From NCBI GenBank assembly GCA_905233425.1, contig CAJOEC010000008.1, positions 17,722 to 81,721 of the forward strand: 64,000 nt of DNA, written 5' to 3'. This document shows positions 39,506-48,028 of this stretch, piece by piece (position 1 is the first letter of the stretch; each line of letters begins with the position of its first letter). The DNA is from an uncultured Prevotella sp. GTDB lineage: Bacteria; Bacteroidota; Bacteroidia; Bacteroidales; Bacteroidaceae. A program made the position numbers and the translations under genes. The notes below the pieces were generated by a model. It did no database searches and was not told the DNA's origin. It saw only the letters and a list, made by a program, of their open reading frames with translations.

Positions 39506-40410
39506 GACAGAATATGTTCTATTATCTGTTGCTTGTCTGTAGGCGCGAACCACGTCACCGATGGGTCGCGCTTGAACCACGTCAGCTGTTTGCGGGCGTA
39601 GCGGCGGGTGTTGCCCTTCATCCGTTCCACGGCCTCTTCGAGAGTCCATGTGCCGTCGAAATAGGCGAACATTTCCTTGAATCCCACGGTGTTGAGCGAG
39701 TTGAGGTGGCGCATGGGCAGCAACCGGCGGGCCTCGTCGACGAGGCCCATGTCCATCATCTTGTCCACACGGCGGTTTATGCGGTCGTAGATTTCCTCAC
39801 GTGGTAGCGTCAGCCCGATTTTCACTACACGGAAAGGACGGCCACTCTCGTCTGTCCTCTCTCCTCTCTCCTTTTTCCTGAAGGAAGTGTATGTGCGCCC
39901 CGTCATGATGCAGATTTCGAGTGCATGGACTACTCGCCGTGGGTTCTTCCTGTCCACCGTCTCGTAATGCTCAGGGTCCAGCCGCCGCAGCTCCTCGCAG
40001 AGGCTCTCTAATCCCTCTTCGGCCAGCCGCCGCTTCAGTGTCTGCCTTGTCTCGTCGTCGACGGTTGGTATGTCGTCGATGCCGTTGCACACAGCATCGA
40101 TATACATCATCGAGCCTCCCGACATCAGGGCGTAGTCGCTTGTGGCGAAGAGCTGTGGCAGCAAGGCCATGACCTGCTGCTCATACATCGAAGCGCTATA
40201 GTACTGGTCGAGTGGGAGGGTGCCCACGAAGTAATGCTTCACGCGCTGCATCTCCTCTGCCGTGGGCGCAGCGGTGCATATTGGCATGTCGCGGTAGACC
40301 TGGCGGCTGTCGGCATTGATTATGGGAACGCCGAAATGCCCGGCCAGGTCGAGTGACAGGCTGGTCTTCCCCACGGCGGTGGGGCCGGTGACAACAATAA
40401 GGGTCTTCAT
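39496..40410 (-). CDS. miaA: tRNA dimethylallyltransferase
   Basis: 304 aa. Transfers a dimethylallyl group to A37 of tRNAs reading UNN codons. P-loop GPTAVGKTS at about 8-16, NADSRQVYRDMPI, VGGSMMY-like SGGSMMYIDA, the DVRRVVHALE-like RKNPRRVVHALEI, and the terminal RYARKQLTWFKRD motif. A short translated CTCTCTCCT repeat (39857-39880) gives KKERGERTDE in a surface loop. ATG 40410 (MKTLIVVTGPTAV) is the conventional family start. The -7 element at 40418-40426 leaves practically no leader, so the mRNA may be leaderless. Confidence 0.95.
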   Translation of the reverse strand: MKTLIVVTGPTAVGKTSLSLDLAGHFGVPIINADSRQVYRDMPICTAAPTAEEMQRVKHYFVGTLPLDQYYSASMYEQQVMALLPQLFATSDYALMSGGSMMYIDAVCNGIDDIPTVDDETRQTLKRRLAEEGLESLCEELRRLDPEHYETVDRKNPRRVVHALEICIMTGRTYTSFRKKERGERTDESGRPFRVVKIGLTLPREEIYDRINRRVDKMMDMGLVDEARRLLPMRHLNSLNTVGFKEMFAYFDGTWTLEEAVERMKGNTRRYARKQLTWFKRDPSVTWFAPTDKQQIIEHILSCG

Positions 40411-40417
40411 GTATGCC

Positions 40418-40426
40418 GCAAAGTTA
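40418..40426 (-). promoter_or_regulatory. -7 promoter element TAACTTTGC for miaA
   Basis: GCAAAGTTA on the plus strand, only 8 nt before the ATG, which implies a very short or absent 5' leader. Confidence 0.5.
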
Positions 40427-40536
40427 TTGAAAAAAGCGGAAAGAGGCAGTTGCGGTAAACGTTTTTTACCTATTTTTAGTAAAGAATGCAATATTAATCC
40501 CGTTTTGCGGTTATATTATTAAGCAAACGACAATAG

Positions 40537-41649
40537 ATGAATCAAAACATATTATATATATTTGCGGCTTTTATACTGAGCGCAGCGTGCGGCTTTATCT
40601 TCATTCCACAGATAATCAAGTTCTGTAGGAAGAAAGGGCTGTATGACCCGCCTGGCGGTCGCAAAATCCATCGCAACAACATCCCCCGTCTTGGCGGCAT
40701 CAGCTTTGTTCCGAGTATGATGATTGCAACGCTGATTGTGGTGATGGTGAACAACGCTGAATACTCGACACAGAAAATCACGCTCAGTTCCTGGTCTGTA
40801 TCCTTTTTCGTCGGCCTTTTGCTTATCTACGGCATGGGCATCGTCGACGACCTTTTGGGCTTGGGGGCGCGCACCAAGTTTTCGGTGCAGACCATAGCGG
40901 CGCTCCTGCTGCCGCTGTCGGGGCTTTACATCAACAATCTCTATGGCTTCTGCGGCATCCACGAGATTCCCTTCGCCATAGGTCTGCCGCTGACTGTTTT
41001 CGTCATCATCTTCACCTGCAACGCCATAAACCTCATCGACGGCATCGACGGCCTTTCGGGCGGACTGACGTTTATCTCGCTAACCGGATTCCTGATGTGC
41101 TTCCTACGCGACGACCTGCTGTTATACTGCATACTCATCTCCGGCCTCATGGGCGTGCTGGTGTCCTTCCTCTATTTCAACATCTGGGGCAGTGTTGCTG
41201 CCAACCACAAGATCTTCATGGGCGACTCAGGGTCGCTCTCGCTTGGGTTCATACTGGGCTTCCTGCTGGTGAAATACACCATGGACGACAAGGAGACGAT
41301 GGTATTCCACCGAGACTCGATGCTTCTGGCCTACTCGCTGCTCGTCGTGCCCACATTCGACGTTGTGCGGGTGGCACTTCTGCGCATCATTCACCGGAAG
41401 CATATATTCCAGGCTGACAAGAACCACATACACCACAAACTGATGAGGACGGGACTGTCGCAGCACCAGGTACTGGTGACGATATTGATGATGGCTGTGG
41501 CCTTCATAGCCTTGAACATGATAATGAACCAGTGGATAGGGATAGGGCTGACCTATATCGTCGCCATCGACATAGTGGCGTGGATGGCAGTCCATTTCAC
41601 TATCGACAGGTTTATAGTGGCCCGAAGCCTGCCTGTATTCCAAGAGTGA
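40537..41649 (+). CDS. Undecaprenyl-phosphate sugar-1-phosphate transferase (WecA/MraY family)
   Basis: 370 aa, about 10-11 TM helices. Catalytic-site motifs of the polyprenyl-phosphate N-acetylhexosamine-1-phosphate transferases: PRLGG near 52, GIVDDLLGL (about 102-110, the DD motif), NAINLIDGIDGLSGG (about 165-179), MGDSGSLSLG (about 229) and the cytoplasmic HIHH loop (NHIHHKL), which favours WecA-type over MraY. It is predicted to start O-antigen or other envelope glycan synthesis by loading GlcNAc-1-P onto undecaprenyl phosphate. It is followed by a GTTAAGGGAG repeat and the anti-sigma kinase gene. Confidence 0.92.
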   Translation: MNQNILYIFAAFILSAACGFIFIPQIIKFCRKKGLYDPPGGRKIHRNNIPRLGGISFVPSMMIATLIVVMVNNAEYSTQKITLSSWSVSFFVGLLLIYGMGIVDDLLGLGARTKFSVQTIAALLLPLSGLYINNLYGFCGIHEIPFAIGLPLTVFVIIFTCNAINLIDGIDGLSGGLTFISLTGFLMCFLRDDLLLYCILISGLMGVLVSFLYFNIWGSVAANHKIFMGDSGSLSLGFILGFLLVKYTMDDKETMVFHRDSMLLAYSLLVVPTFDVVRVALLRIIHRKHIFQADKNHIHHKLMRTGLSQHQVLVTILMMAVAFIALNMIMNQWIGIGLTYIVAIDIVAWMAVHFTIDRFIVARSLPVFQE

Positions 41650-41650
41650 C

Positions 41651-41766
41651 GGAGGTAAAGGAGGTAATAAAGGAGTTAAGGGAGGTAAAGGAGTTAAGGG
41701 AGGTAAAGGAGTTAAAGGAGTTAAAGGAGTTAAGGGAGTTAAGGGAGGTAAAGGATTTAAGAAGTT
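41651..41766. repeat. Tandem 9-nt GGAGTTAAG/GGAGGTAAA repeat
   Basis: About 12 units of GGAGTTAAA, GGAGTTAAG or GGAGGTAAA fill the entire space between the WecA-like stop and the ATG at 41768. The tract contains many AGGAGGT-like sequences ahead of a start codon and could tune translation, although Bacteroidota rarely rely on Shine-Dalgarno pairing. Confidence 0.85.
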
Positions 41767-41767
41767 A

Positions 41768-42193
41768 ATGGAGAGGACTGAAAAACAGATAATACTACCC
41801 AACGACGTTGCCGAAGTGCCACGTCTGGCCAGCTTCGTGGATGAGGTCTGCGAAGACGCCGGTCTGGGCATGGGTGCTGCCATGCAGGTGAACCTGGCTG
41901 TGGAAGAAGCTGTTGTGAACGTCATGAATTATGCCTATCCGAAGGGCACGAAGGGCACTGTGGAAATCGCAGCCGTGGTTGACGACTGTAGCCTCGTCTT
42001 CGTTGTCACCGACAGCGGCACCCCTTTCGACCCGACTGCCAAAGGCGAAGCCGACACAACACTTAATGCCGAGGAGAGGCCAATTGGCGGACTGGGCATA
42101 CACTTGGTGAGGCAGATAATGGACGGTTTGGAATATGAGCGCACTACCGACGGGCGCAACGTGCTCACCATGCGAAAGAACCTGAGTCATTAG
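41768..42193 (+). CDS. RsbW-like anti-sigma factor / serine kinase (GHKL ATPase)
   Basis: 141 aa. Single HATPase_c domain: N box NLAVEEAVVNVMNYAYP (about 42-58), G1 box VTDSGTPFDP, G2 box GGLGIHLVRQIMD. Stand-alone domains of this type phosphorylate anti-sigma-factor antagonists in partner-switching systems. No antagonist or sigma factor gene is adjacent, so the partner is unknown. It is followed after 4 nt by the SLC13 permease, so the two are probably co-transcribed. Confidence 0.9.
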   Translation: MERTEKQIILPNDVAEVPRLASFVDEVCEDAGLGMGAAMQVNLAVEEAVVNVMNYAYPKGTKGTVEIAAVVDDCSLVFVVTDSGTPFDPTAKGEADTTLNAEERPIGGLGIHLVRQIMDGLEYERTTDGRNVLTMRKNLSH

Positions 42194-42197
42194 AAAA

Positions 42198-43988
42198 ATG
42201 GAAAGCATCTTCTTTCTGGGGTTCAGCCTCCACGCGTGGATTACCATAGGCACCATCTTAGGCATCTTTCTCTTGCTGGCACGTACACGTATGCCGGCTG
42301 AGGTGGTATTCCTCGGTGCACTCACAGTGCTGCTCGTCACCGGAGTGGTCGACGAAGAGGAGGGCATGGCTGGATTCGGCTCCGAACCTGTTGTAATCCA
42401 TGCGGCATTCTTTGTCATTATTGCCGGACTGTTGCAGTCGGGAATGCTCTACTGGCTAACGAAAAACGTGCTGGGCACACCACGGGCCTACAAAGACGCG
42501 CTACTGCGACTGATGATCCCCACCGTTATAATGTCGGCTCTGCTCAACTCTGTGAACGTGGTGGCTCTGTTCATCGACGCTGTTAAGATATGGGCAAGGA
42601 AACTGGGGGTGGCATCGTCGCGACTGCTGCTGCCGCTGAGCTATGCCGCCACACTCGGGGGCATGTGCACGCTGCTGGGGAACTCGTCGAACCTCGTTGT
42701 GTCAGGACTGTATCTGTCGAGCACGGGAAATACCATGAACGTATTCGCGCCGTTGGTGCCGGGACTTTGCGTTACCGTCGTCGGTGTAATCTTGGTGGTC
42801 CTGCTGCAGAAATTCATCCCCGAAAGGGAGTCGCCTGAACAGTCGTTTGAGACAACCAGCGACTACACCGTGGAACTGCTCGTGCCCACCGATAACCCCG
42901 CCGTGGGCAACAGCGTAGAGGAGGCCGGACTCTACAACGTCAAGGGCGGATCGCTGGTGGAGATTGTACGCTTCGACAAGGAAATCATTATGCCCGTGCC
43001 CCGCGACGAGTGGGTGCTGGGCGGCGACAGGCTGGTATATGCCGGACAGATAAACGAGATACTGGAGCTGAAACGCACCCACGGACTCGCTGCTGCCGAC
43101 CACCACGTGTGGAGCATCAACGACATCGACAAGAAGCGCAAGATGCGCACCGCCTACGTCTCATTCGGCAGCGAACTCATAGGGCAGAAGATGACCGATT
43201 GCGATTTCGAGCACGACAACGATGTGGTGCTCGTCGCTGTGGCGCGTCAGGGAAAGCGAATTGACGGACAGCCGCGTGAGATTCGCCTCGAGGCTGGCGA
43301 CACCCTGCTGCTGGAATGTCCACCCAAGAACGAGGAACAGCTGGAATATGACAACCGCCGCAACCTGACATTCTTCGACTCCCACTTCGTGCCACAGTTA
43401 GGACCGAAAACCGTCACGTCAGCCTTGGTACTGATTGTGATGTTCATCGTATCTTATTTCCACACCATCCCCCTCATGGCAACCACCATGCTGGCAGCAG
43501 GGGCCATGATCGCCTTTGGATGTTGCAGGAAAAACATGGTGGTGAAATACATAGAGTGGGAACTGCTGCTCATTCTCGGAAGCACCGTGGTGTTCTCCAC
43601 GGCCATCACCAAGACTGGCATAGCCGATGCCATAGCCACAGGTGTGCTGCAAGTCTGCGGCACTAACCCATACGTCGTACTTGTGGTCATGTGCTTGCTG
43701 GCCTCGGTGTTCAGCGAATTTGTCAGCGATGTGGGCGCGAGTGCCGTGTTCTTCCCCATCGTCTTCCAGGAGGCCCAGCTCATGGGGTGCGACCCCATGC
43801 CCTTCGTCATGTCGCTGATGATAACCGTGACCATCAGCTTCGCATCGCCCATTGGCAGCAGCACACACATGCTCATCTACGGCCCCGGGGCATTCCGCTT
43901 CACCGACTTCGCCAGGTTAGGAGCAATCATGCATGTCGTCCTACTTGCCGTTGCAGTCATTTCAGTCTGCTTAGTCTATCCCATGTAA
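42198..43988 (+). CDS. SLC13/ArsB-type anion permease with TrkA-C domains
   Basis: 596 aa. N-terminal TM bundle (about 5-210), a central cytoplasmic pair of RCK_C/TrkA-C-like domains (about 220-390; for example SLVEIVRFDKEIIMPVPRDEW and QKMTDCDFEHDNDVVLVAVAR), then a second TM bundle (about 395-596) with NSSNLVVSG and GSSTHMLIYGPG as the two re-entrant SN(S/T)-type motifs typical of divalent-anion symporters. Candidate substrates are sulfate, dicarboxylates or similar anions. No regulator is evident apart from the co-transcribed anti-sigma kinase. Confidence 0.88.
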   Translation: MESIFFLGFSLHAWITIGTILGIFLLLARTRMPAEVVFLGALTVLLVTGVVDEEEGMAGFGSEPVVIHAAFFVIIAGLLQSGMLYWLTKNVLGTPRAYKDALLRLMIPTVIMSALLNSVNVVALFIDAVKIWARKLGVASSRLLLPLSYAATLGGMCTLLGNSSNLVVSGLYLSSTGNTMNVFAPLVPGLCVTVVGVILVVLLQKFIPERESPEQSFETTSDYTVELLVPTDNPAVGNSVEEAGLYNVKGGSLVEIVRFDKEIIMPVPRDEWVLGGDRLVYAGQINEILELKRTHGLAAADHHVWSINDIDKKRKMRTAYVSFGSELIGQKMTDCDFEHDNDVVLVAVARQGKRIDGQPREIRLEAGDTLLLECPPKNEEQLEYDNRRNLTFFDSHFVPQLGPKTVTSALVLIVMFIVSYFHTIPLMATTMLAAGAMIAFGCCRKNMVVKYIEWELLLILGSTVVFSTAITKTGIADAIATGVLQVCGTNPYVVLVVMCLLASVFSEFVSDVGASAVFFPIVFQEAQLMGCDPMPFVMSLMITVTISFASPIGSSTHMLIYGPGAFRFTDFARLGAIMHVVLLAVAVISVCLVYPM

Positions 43989-44062
43989 GGGCTATATAGT
44001 TAAAAAACACTAAGAATTTCATTAATTTGTAACAGGGAAACCTCTGTTATTAAAAAAATTCG

Positions 44063-44071
44063 TACCTTTGC
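44063..44071 (+). promoter_or_regulatory. -7 promoter element TACCTTTGC for rpmB-rpmG
   Basis: Perfect match, 41 nt before rpmB. A weak hairpin (TAACAGGGAAACCTCTGTTA, 44031-44050) just upstream may end permease transcription. Confidence 0.7.
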
Positions 44072-44112
44072 ACCCTGTTTGGAGTAAGTATCAAAAAAAG
44101 TACAAAATCACA

Positions 44113-44376
44113 ATGTCGAAAGTTTGTCAAATCACAGGAAAAAAGGCACAGATTGGTAACAATGTGTCTCACTCGAAGCACCGCACAAAGCGCTCCTTCG
44201 ACGTTAACCTGTTCAGCAAAAAATTCTTCTATGTTGAGGAAGACTGCTGGATTCAGTTGAAGATTAGCGCCGCTGGTCTTCGTTTGATTAACAAGGTAGG
44301 TCTTGACGCCGCACTGAAGCAGGCTGTTGCCAATGGCTATGTGGATTGGAAGGACATTAAAGTAATAGGAGACTAA
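44113..44376 (+). CDS. rpmB: 50S ribosomal protein L28
   Basis: 87 aa. [20 protein letters not shown] with the basic KHRTKRSF segment and the C-terminal [11 protein letters not shown] and [11 protein letters not shown] motifs are diagnostic of L28. It is the first gene of the rpmB-rpmG-DUF4295 cluster found throughout Bacteroidota. Start MSKV is 46 nt inside the longest frame and follows the promoter at a normal distance. Confidence 0.97.
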   Translation: MSKVCQITGKKAQIGNNVSHSKHRTKRSFDVNLFSKKFFYVEEDCWIQLKISAAGLRLINKVGLDAALKQAVANGYVDWKDIKVIGD

Positions 44377-44380
44377 GACC

Positions 44381-44572
44381 ATGGCAAGCAAAAAAGCAAA
44401 AGGCAACCGGGTACAGGTGGTACTCGAGTGCACTGAGATGAAAAGCAGCGGACTGCCCGGAACAAGCCGTTACATCACGACGAAGAACCGCAAGAACACT
44501 TCCGAGCGTCTGGAGCTGAAGAAGTACAACCCCATACTGAAGAGGGTTACAGTTCACAAGGAAATTAAGTAA
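44381..44572 (+). CDS. rpmG: 50S ribosomal protein L33
   Basis: 63 aa. [20 protein letters not shown], the [19 protein letters not shown] core and the VTVHKEIK end are typical of L33. The zinc-binding Cys pairs are absent (only one Cys), so this is the Cys-free form. It begins 4 nt after rpmB. Confidence 0.97.
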   Translation: MASKKAKGNRVQVVLECTEMKSSGLPGTSRYITTKNRKNTSERLELKKYNPILKRVTVHKEIK

Positions 44573-44596
44573 TACACCAGTAATCATTTTTATAGT

Positions 44597-44755
44597 ATGG
44601 CAAAGAAAACCGTCGCTACCCTCCATGAAGGCTCGAAGGATGGTCGCGCTTACTCAAAGGTTATTAGGATGGTGCGCAGCCCGAAGACTGGCGCATACAT
44701 CTTCGACGAGCAGATGGTTCCCAATGAAGCCGTAAAGGATTTCTTCAAGAACTAA
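44597..44755 (+). CDS. DUF4295 small protein
   Basis: 52 aa: MAKKTVATLHEGSKDGRAYS, then VIRMVRSPKTGAYIFDEQMV, ending DFFKN. This short basic protein is nearly always encoded directly after rpmG in Bacteroidota and is probably ribosome-associated, although its function has not been assigned. It starts 24 nt after rpmG in the same operon. Confidence 0.9.
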   Translation: MAKKTVATLHEGSKDGRAYSKVIRMVRSPKTGAYIFDEQMVPNEAVKDFFKN

Positions 44756-44791
44756 TAGAAAAGCAGATCTTTTTATAATGATAGTTTTTTG

Positions 44792-44830
44792 GAAGATGTG
44801 CAGGAAGCCAAGGCTTTCCTGCACATCTTC
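44792..44830. terminator. Long hairpin downstream of the ribosomal cluster
   Basis: GAAGATGTGCAGGAAGCC and GGCTTTCCTGCACATCTTC form an 18-bp stem with one bulged base and a 2-nt loop, preceded by a T-run. It is a candidate terminator or processing hairpin. Confidence 0.6.
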
Positions 44831-44892
44831 TTATCCTGTAACCGAACCACGCGGCATCTACAAGATGATAATGCGGAGGAACAGATAGAACC

Positions 44893-44922
44893 GAAAAAGC
44901 CCGCTATTCGGCGGGCTTTTTC
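44893..44922. terminator. Bidirectional intrinsic terminator
   Basis: GAAAAAGCCCGC, loop TATTCG, GCGGGCTTTTTC. The A-run and T-run flank the perfect 12-bp stem, so it can serve both the plus-strand ribosomal operon and the minus-strand isomerase-like gene. Confidence 0.85.
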
Positions 44923-44943
44923 ATGACAGTTGGTTCTAACGGT

Positions 44944-46440
44944 TTAGCAGAACGGGTTCTCCGTGGGGTAGTAGTCGCCCTTCGGGAAGTTGTAGTCGAT
45001 CTCGTCCACGGGGATACCCATGTATTTCAGCACCTCCCAGAGGTACTTGCCGGCGTGCTCGAACATGACGGCAGCGTGGTGCGGATAGTGCTTCTCGATG
45101 AGCACGTGGCGGTAGAAGCGGCTCATGTTCTTGATGCCGAAGGTGCCGATAGAGCCGAAGGAGCGTGTTGCCACGGGCAGAATCTCGCCCTGGGCGATGT
45201 AGGCGCGCAGCTTGGTGTCGGCGGTCGACTGCAGACGGTAGACCGTAGCCTTGCCGGGAACGAGGTCGCCCTCGAGCGTGCCGTTGGTCACCTCTACGGG
45301 CAGAGCGCGGGCCATGATGCGCTGGAAGCACATCTGGCAGCTGCATACCTTCGACGAAGCGGTGTTGCCGCAGTGGAAGCCCATGAAGATCTCCTTGTCG
45401 GTGTACTCGTCGCAGAGGAACTTCTTGCCCTTGATGTTCTCCTCGTACATGTCGCGTGGAACGCTGTTGTTGATGTCGAGCAGGGTCACGGCATCCTGAG
45501 TGATGCAGGTGCCGATGTACTCAGACAGGGCGCCGTAGATGTCCACCTCGCAGGCCACGGGGATGCCACGGCTGGTCAGGCGGCTGTTCACGTAGCAGGG
45601 CACGAAGCCAAACATTGTCTGGAAGGCTGGCCAGCACTTGTTGGCCATGGCCACAAACTGGCGGCTGCCCTTGTGCCCCTCAATCCAGTCGAGCAGCGTC
45701 AGCTCATACTGGGCGAGCTTCGGCAGCACCTGTGGAATCTTGTTGCCGGCGCCAAGCTCCTTGGCCATGTCGGCTACAACTTCGTCGATGCGCGGGTCGC
45801 CAGCGTGCTTCTGGAAGGCCTCGAGCAGGTCGAGTTCCGAGTTCTCCTCAATCTCCACATCAAGGTCGTAGAGGGCGCGGATGGGAGCGTTGCAGGCGAG
45901 GAAGTTGTTGGGACGGGGTCCGAAGCTGATGATCTTCAGGTTCTGCAGGCCGACGATGGCGCGGGCGATGGGCAGGAACTCATGAATCATCTCGGCGCAC
46001 TGGGCAGCGTCGCCGACAGGCTCCTCGGGAATGTAGGCGCGGGTCTTGCGCAGCGAGAGGGCCTGGCTTGCGTTCAGCATTCCGCAATAGGCGTCACCAC
46101 GACCGTCGATGAGGTCGTTCTGGGTCTCCTCGGCGGCGGCGCAGAACATTGTCGGGCCTTGGAACCAGTCGGCAATCATCGTCTCGCTAATCTCAGGGCC
46201 GAAGTTGCCAAGGTAGACACACAGGGCGTTGCATCCGGCCTTCTTCACGTCCTCAAGTGCCTGCTGGGCGTGGATCTCGCTCTCGACGATGCAGATGGGG
46301 CATTCATAGATACCTTCCTTGCCAAACTTCTTCTCATACTCGGCGATGACGGCCTTGCGGCGGTTCACTGCCAATGACTCGGGGAAACAGTCGCGGCTCA
46401 CGGCCACGATACCAATCTTGATTACTGGAATGTTTTGCAT
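44944..46440 (-). CDS. L-fucose/L-arabinose isomerase family protein
   Basis: 498-aa cytoplasmic protein of the FucI/AraA fold. N-terminal Rossmann-like half (KIGIVAVSRDCFPESLAVNR; ALCVYLGNFGPEISET). Candidate metal ligands in the C-terminal half: Glu in ACEVDIYGALSEYIG, Asp in TLLDINN, and His in IFMGFHCGNTASSK or RHVLIEKHYPHHAAV. Bacteroidota encode several such proteins of uncertain sugar specificity, so a symbol is not given. The promoter is at 46496-46504. No kinase or aldolase gene is adjacent. Confidence 0.85.
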   Translation of the reverse strand: MQNIPVIKIGIVAVSRDCFPESLAVNRRKAVIAEYEKKFGKEGIYECPICIVESEIHAQQALEDVKKAGCNALCVYLGNFGPEISETMIADWFQGPTMFCAAAEETQNDLIDGRGDAYCGMLNASQALSLRKTRAYIPEEPVGDAAQCAEMIHEFLPIARAIVGLQNLKIISFGPRPNNFLACNAPIRALYDLDVEIEENSELDLLEAFQKHAGDPRIDEVVADMAKELGAGNKIPQVLPKLAQYELTLLDWIEGHKGSRQFVAMANKCWPAFQTMFGFVPCYVNSRLTSRGIPVACEVDIYGALSEYIGTCITQDAVTLLDINNSVPRDMYEENIKGKKFLCDEYTDKEIFMGFHCGNTASSKVCSCQMCFQRIMARALPVEVTNGTLEGDLVPGKATVYRLQSTADTKLRAYIAQGEILPVATRSFGSIGTFGIKNMSRFYRHVLIEKHYPHHAAVMFEHAGKYLWEVLKYMGIPVDEIDYNFPKGDYYPTENPFC

Positions 46441-46495
46441 ACTTTTTGGTTAATAATAAAGTTAGTATAATGCGTGTAATATTCACATCCATGGT

Positions 46496-46504
46496 GCAAA
46501 GGTA
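46496..46504 (-). promoter_or_regulatory. -7 promoter element TACCTTTGC for the isomerase-like gene
   Basis: GCAAAGGTA on the plus strand, 56 nt before the ATG at 46440. Confidence 0.65.
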
Positions 46505-46614
46505 TGAAATAAAGCTGAAACTCCAAAACTGTTTTTGGAACATTAACTTAAAAAAACACCGAAAGCTCTCTTTCCCAGTAATCCCCAGTCCGGTACACTG
46601 CGGCACCGCCGCAG

Positions 46615-47520
46615 TCATTCCACGACTCCCTCGACGGCATAGCCAGCCTGGCGCAGCAGGTGGAGCACGCCTTTCTCGCCCGGCAGATGGGCAGCACCGA
46701 CGGCGAAGAGCGTTGGTTTTTGCTCCATGAGGGTGGGCATCTTCGTCACCCAGTCGGCGTTGCGGTCATAGATGAGCGCGGCCTCCTCTTCGGGGCGGTT
46801 GTCGCAACTGCTGTTCAGCTTCATGTCCATGGCCTTCTCGATGGCATCGATGTCTTGGGCGAAGAAGGCACGGACGATGCTTTCGGTCATCTCGTCCATG
46901 AATGTGGCATTGTCGACATAGCACATCAACAGCTCCTTCTGGCGCTCCATCGGCGTTCCTGCGAAGAGCGTCTTCACCTGGAAAGCCATCGTCTCTAATC
47001 CGCCCACGCCTTTGCCTTGCGCATGGGCCTGCTTCTGGAAGTAGTCGTCGAAACTGTTTTGCGGGTCAAAGCCTCCGCCCTTTTTCATATAGGAGAGCAT
47101 CGTGATGGTAGTGGTCAGGGCTGTTGGCGTCATCTTCTTCATCTGTTGGGCGAGCATCGGGTTGGTCAAGTCCATGCCCATCAGGTTCCTCATGAAGGCG
47201 TTAAGTCGGCCCATCTCGTCGGCGGTGAGCAGACTGTCGAGCGTCACCCCGTCGGGCAGCATCATGGCCTGTTGTATCATGGCCAGACTGTCGGCTTCAA
47301 ACAGTTCGTTCATCATCAGCTCGCCGTATGTCTGCTGAGTGTCGGCCATCGCTTTGCGGATGCCGGGGATGGAATCGACGAACGACACTGGGGCCAGGTG
47401 ATAAGTACCCACGATGTAGGAGGGCGACGTCAGCCCGCGCCCCGAAATCCTGTAAAGTAGTTGTGCCGATGCCCCCAACGTGGTGAGGGCAAGCACGAGT
47501 GCAATAAATACTTTTTTCAT
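46615..47520 (-). CDS. TraB/GumN family protein
   Basis: 301 aa from ATG 47520 (signal peptide MKKVFIALVLALTTLGASA). Motif LLYRISGRGLTSPSYIVGTYHLAP near the N-terminus and FAVGAAHLPGEKGVLHLLRQAGY near the C-terminus are the two conserved GTxH and GxxHLxGxxGV blocks of the TraB/GumN (Tiki-like, EreA-related) superfamily. Members are predicted to be metal-dependent peptidases or hydrolases. It is exported. The promoter at 47555 lies between this ATG and the longer-frame start at 47583, which supports the shorter start. Confidence 0.88.
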   Translation of the reverse strand: MKKVFIALVLALTTLGASAQLLYRISGRGLTSPSYIVGTYHLAPVSFVDSIPGIRKAMADTQQTYGELMMNELFEADSLAMIQQAMMLPDGVTLDSLLTADEMGRLNAFMRNLMGMDLTNPMLAQQMKKMTPTALTTTITMLSYMKKGGGFDPQNSFDDYFQKQAHAQGKGVGGLETMAFQVKTLFAGTPMERQKELLMCYVDNATFMDEMTESIVRAFFAQDIDAIEKAMDMKLNSSCDNRPEEEAALIYDRNADWVTKMPTLMEQKPTLFAVGAAHLPGEKGVLHLLRQAGYAVEGVVE

Positions 47521-47554
47521 AATGTTCGTTTGTTGTTTTGCCCATTTTTTCGGT

Positions 47555-47563
47555 GCAAAGGTA
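47555..47563 (-). promoter_or_regulatory. -7 promoter element TACCTTTGC for the TraB/GumN gene
   Basis: GCAAAGGTA on the plus strand, 35 nt before the ATG at 47520. It is one of two divergent promoters within 60 nt. Confidence 0.65.
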
Positions 47564-47604
47564 CGAAAAATCCTGCAAATCAATGGATAATCAGCAATTT
47601 TTTG

Positions 47605-47613
47605 TACCTTTGC
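47605..47613 (+). promoter_or_regulatory. -7 promoter element TACCTTTGC for the 47648 gene
   Basis: 35 nt before the ATG at 47648; the in-frame ATG at 47621 would be almost leaderless. Confidence 0.65.
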
Positions 47614-47647
47614 ACGCGATATGACAGTTTACAACCAAAAAAGCACT

Positions 47648-47968
47648 ATGTTCAACGTCAATCTTACCAAGGATATTCAGAAACTGGCCAGCAAGCCCAT
47701 CCCACTTGAAGAGCTGAACGCGCCCTACAGTGAGGAGAACGGCTGGTCGGTGGAAGGCCCGTGGCACAAGCGCTACATCGCCCTGTACAAACTGACAGAG
47801 AAATTCGACAAACACTTAGCCGACCGTTACGACGGCATGTCGGGTGGCCGTTACGTCGAGGGTGTCCTCCGCCTTTATCTCGACGGTATCATCACCGACG
47901 AGGAAATCGCCCCGCTCAGCGATGAAGTCCGCGACTTCATCCACGCCTACAAGAACACCTTCGGCTAA
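47648..47968 (+). CDS. Conserved hypothetical small protein
   Basis: 106 aa from ATG 47648 (MFNVNLTKDIQKLASKPIPL); ATG 47621 is possible but lies at the predicted transcription start. It is acidic and helical, with a mixed Trp/Tyr motif (GWSVEGPWHKRYIALYKL) and a GGRYVEGVLRLYLDGIITDE segment. There is no signal peptide or enzyme motif. It is not a family I can name. It is flanked by divergent TraB/GumN and convergent FMN-reductase genes. Confidence 0.7.
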   Translation: MFNVNLTKDIQKLASKPIPLEELNAPYSEENGWSVEGPWHKRYIALYKLTEKFDKHLADRYDGMSGGRYVEGVLRLYLDGIITDEEIAPLSDEVRDFIHAYKNTFG

Positions 47969-48028
47969 TCGTGGGCATATTTTTCAGATCTCGTTCTCAC
48001 GCATCTTCAGTTTCCATTCTGGATTTTA

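Noticed and set aside
44893..44922. Start of a small ncRNA
   Set aside because: The perfect stem with flanking A- and T-runs between convergent genes is fully explained as a bidirectional terminator.
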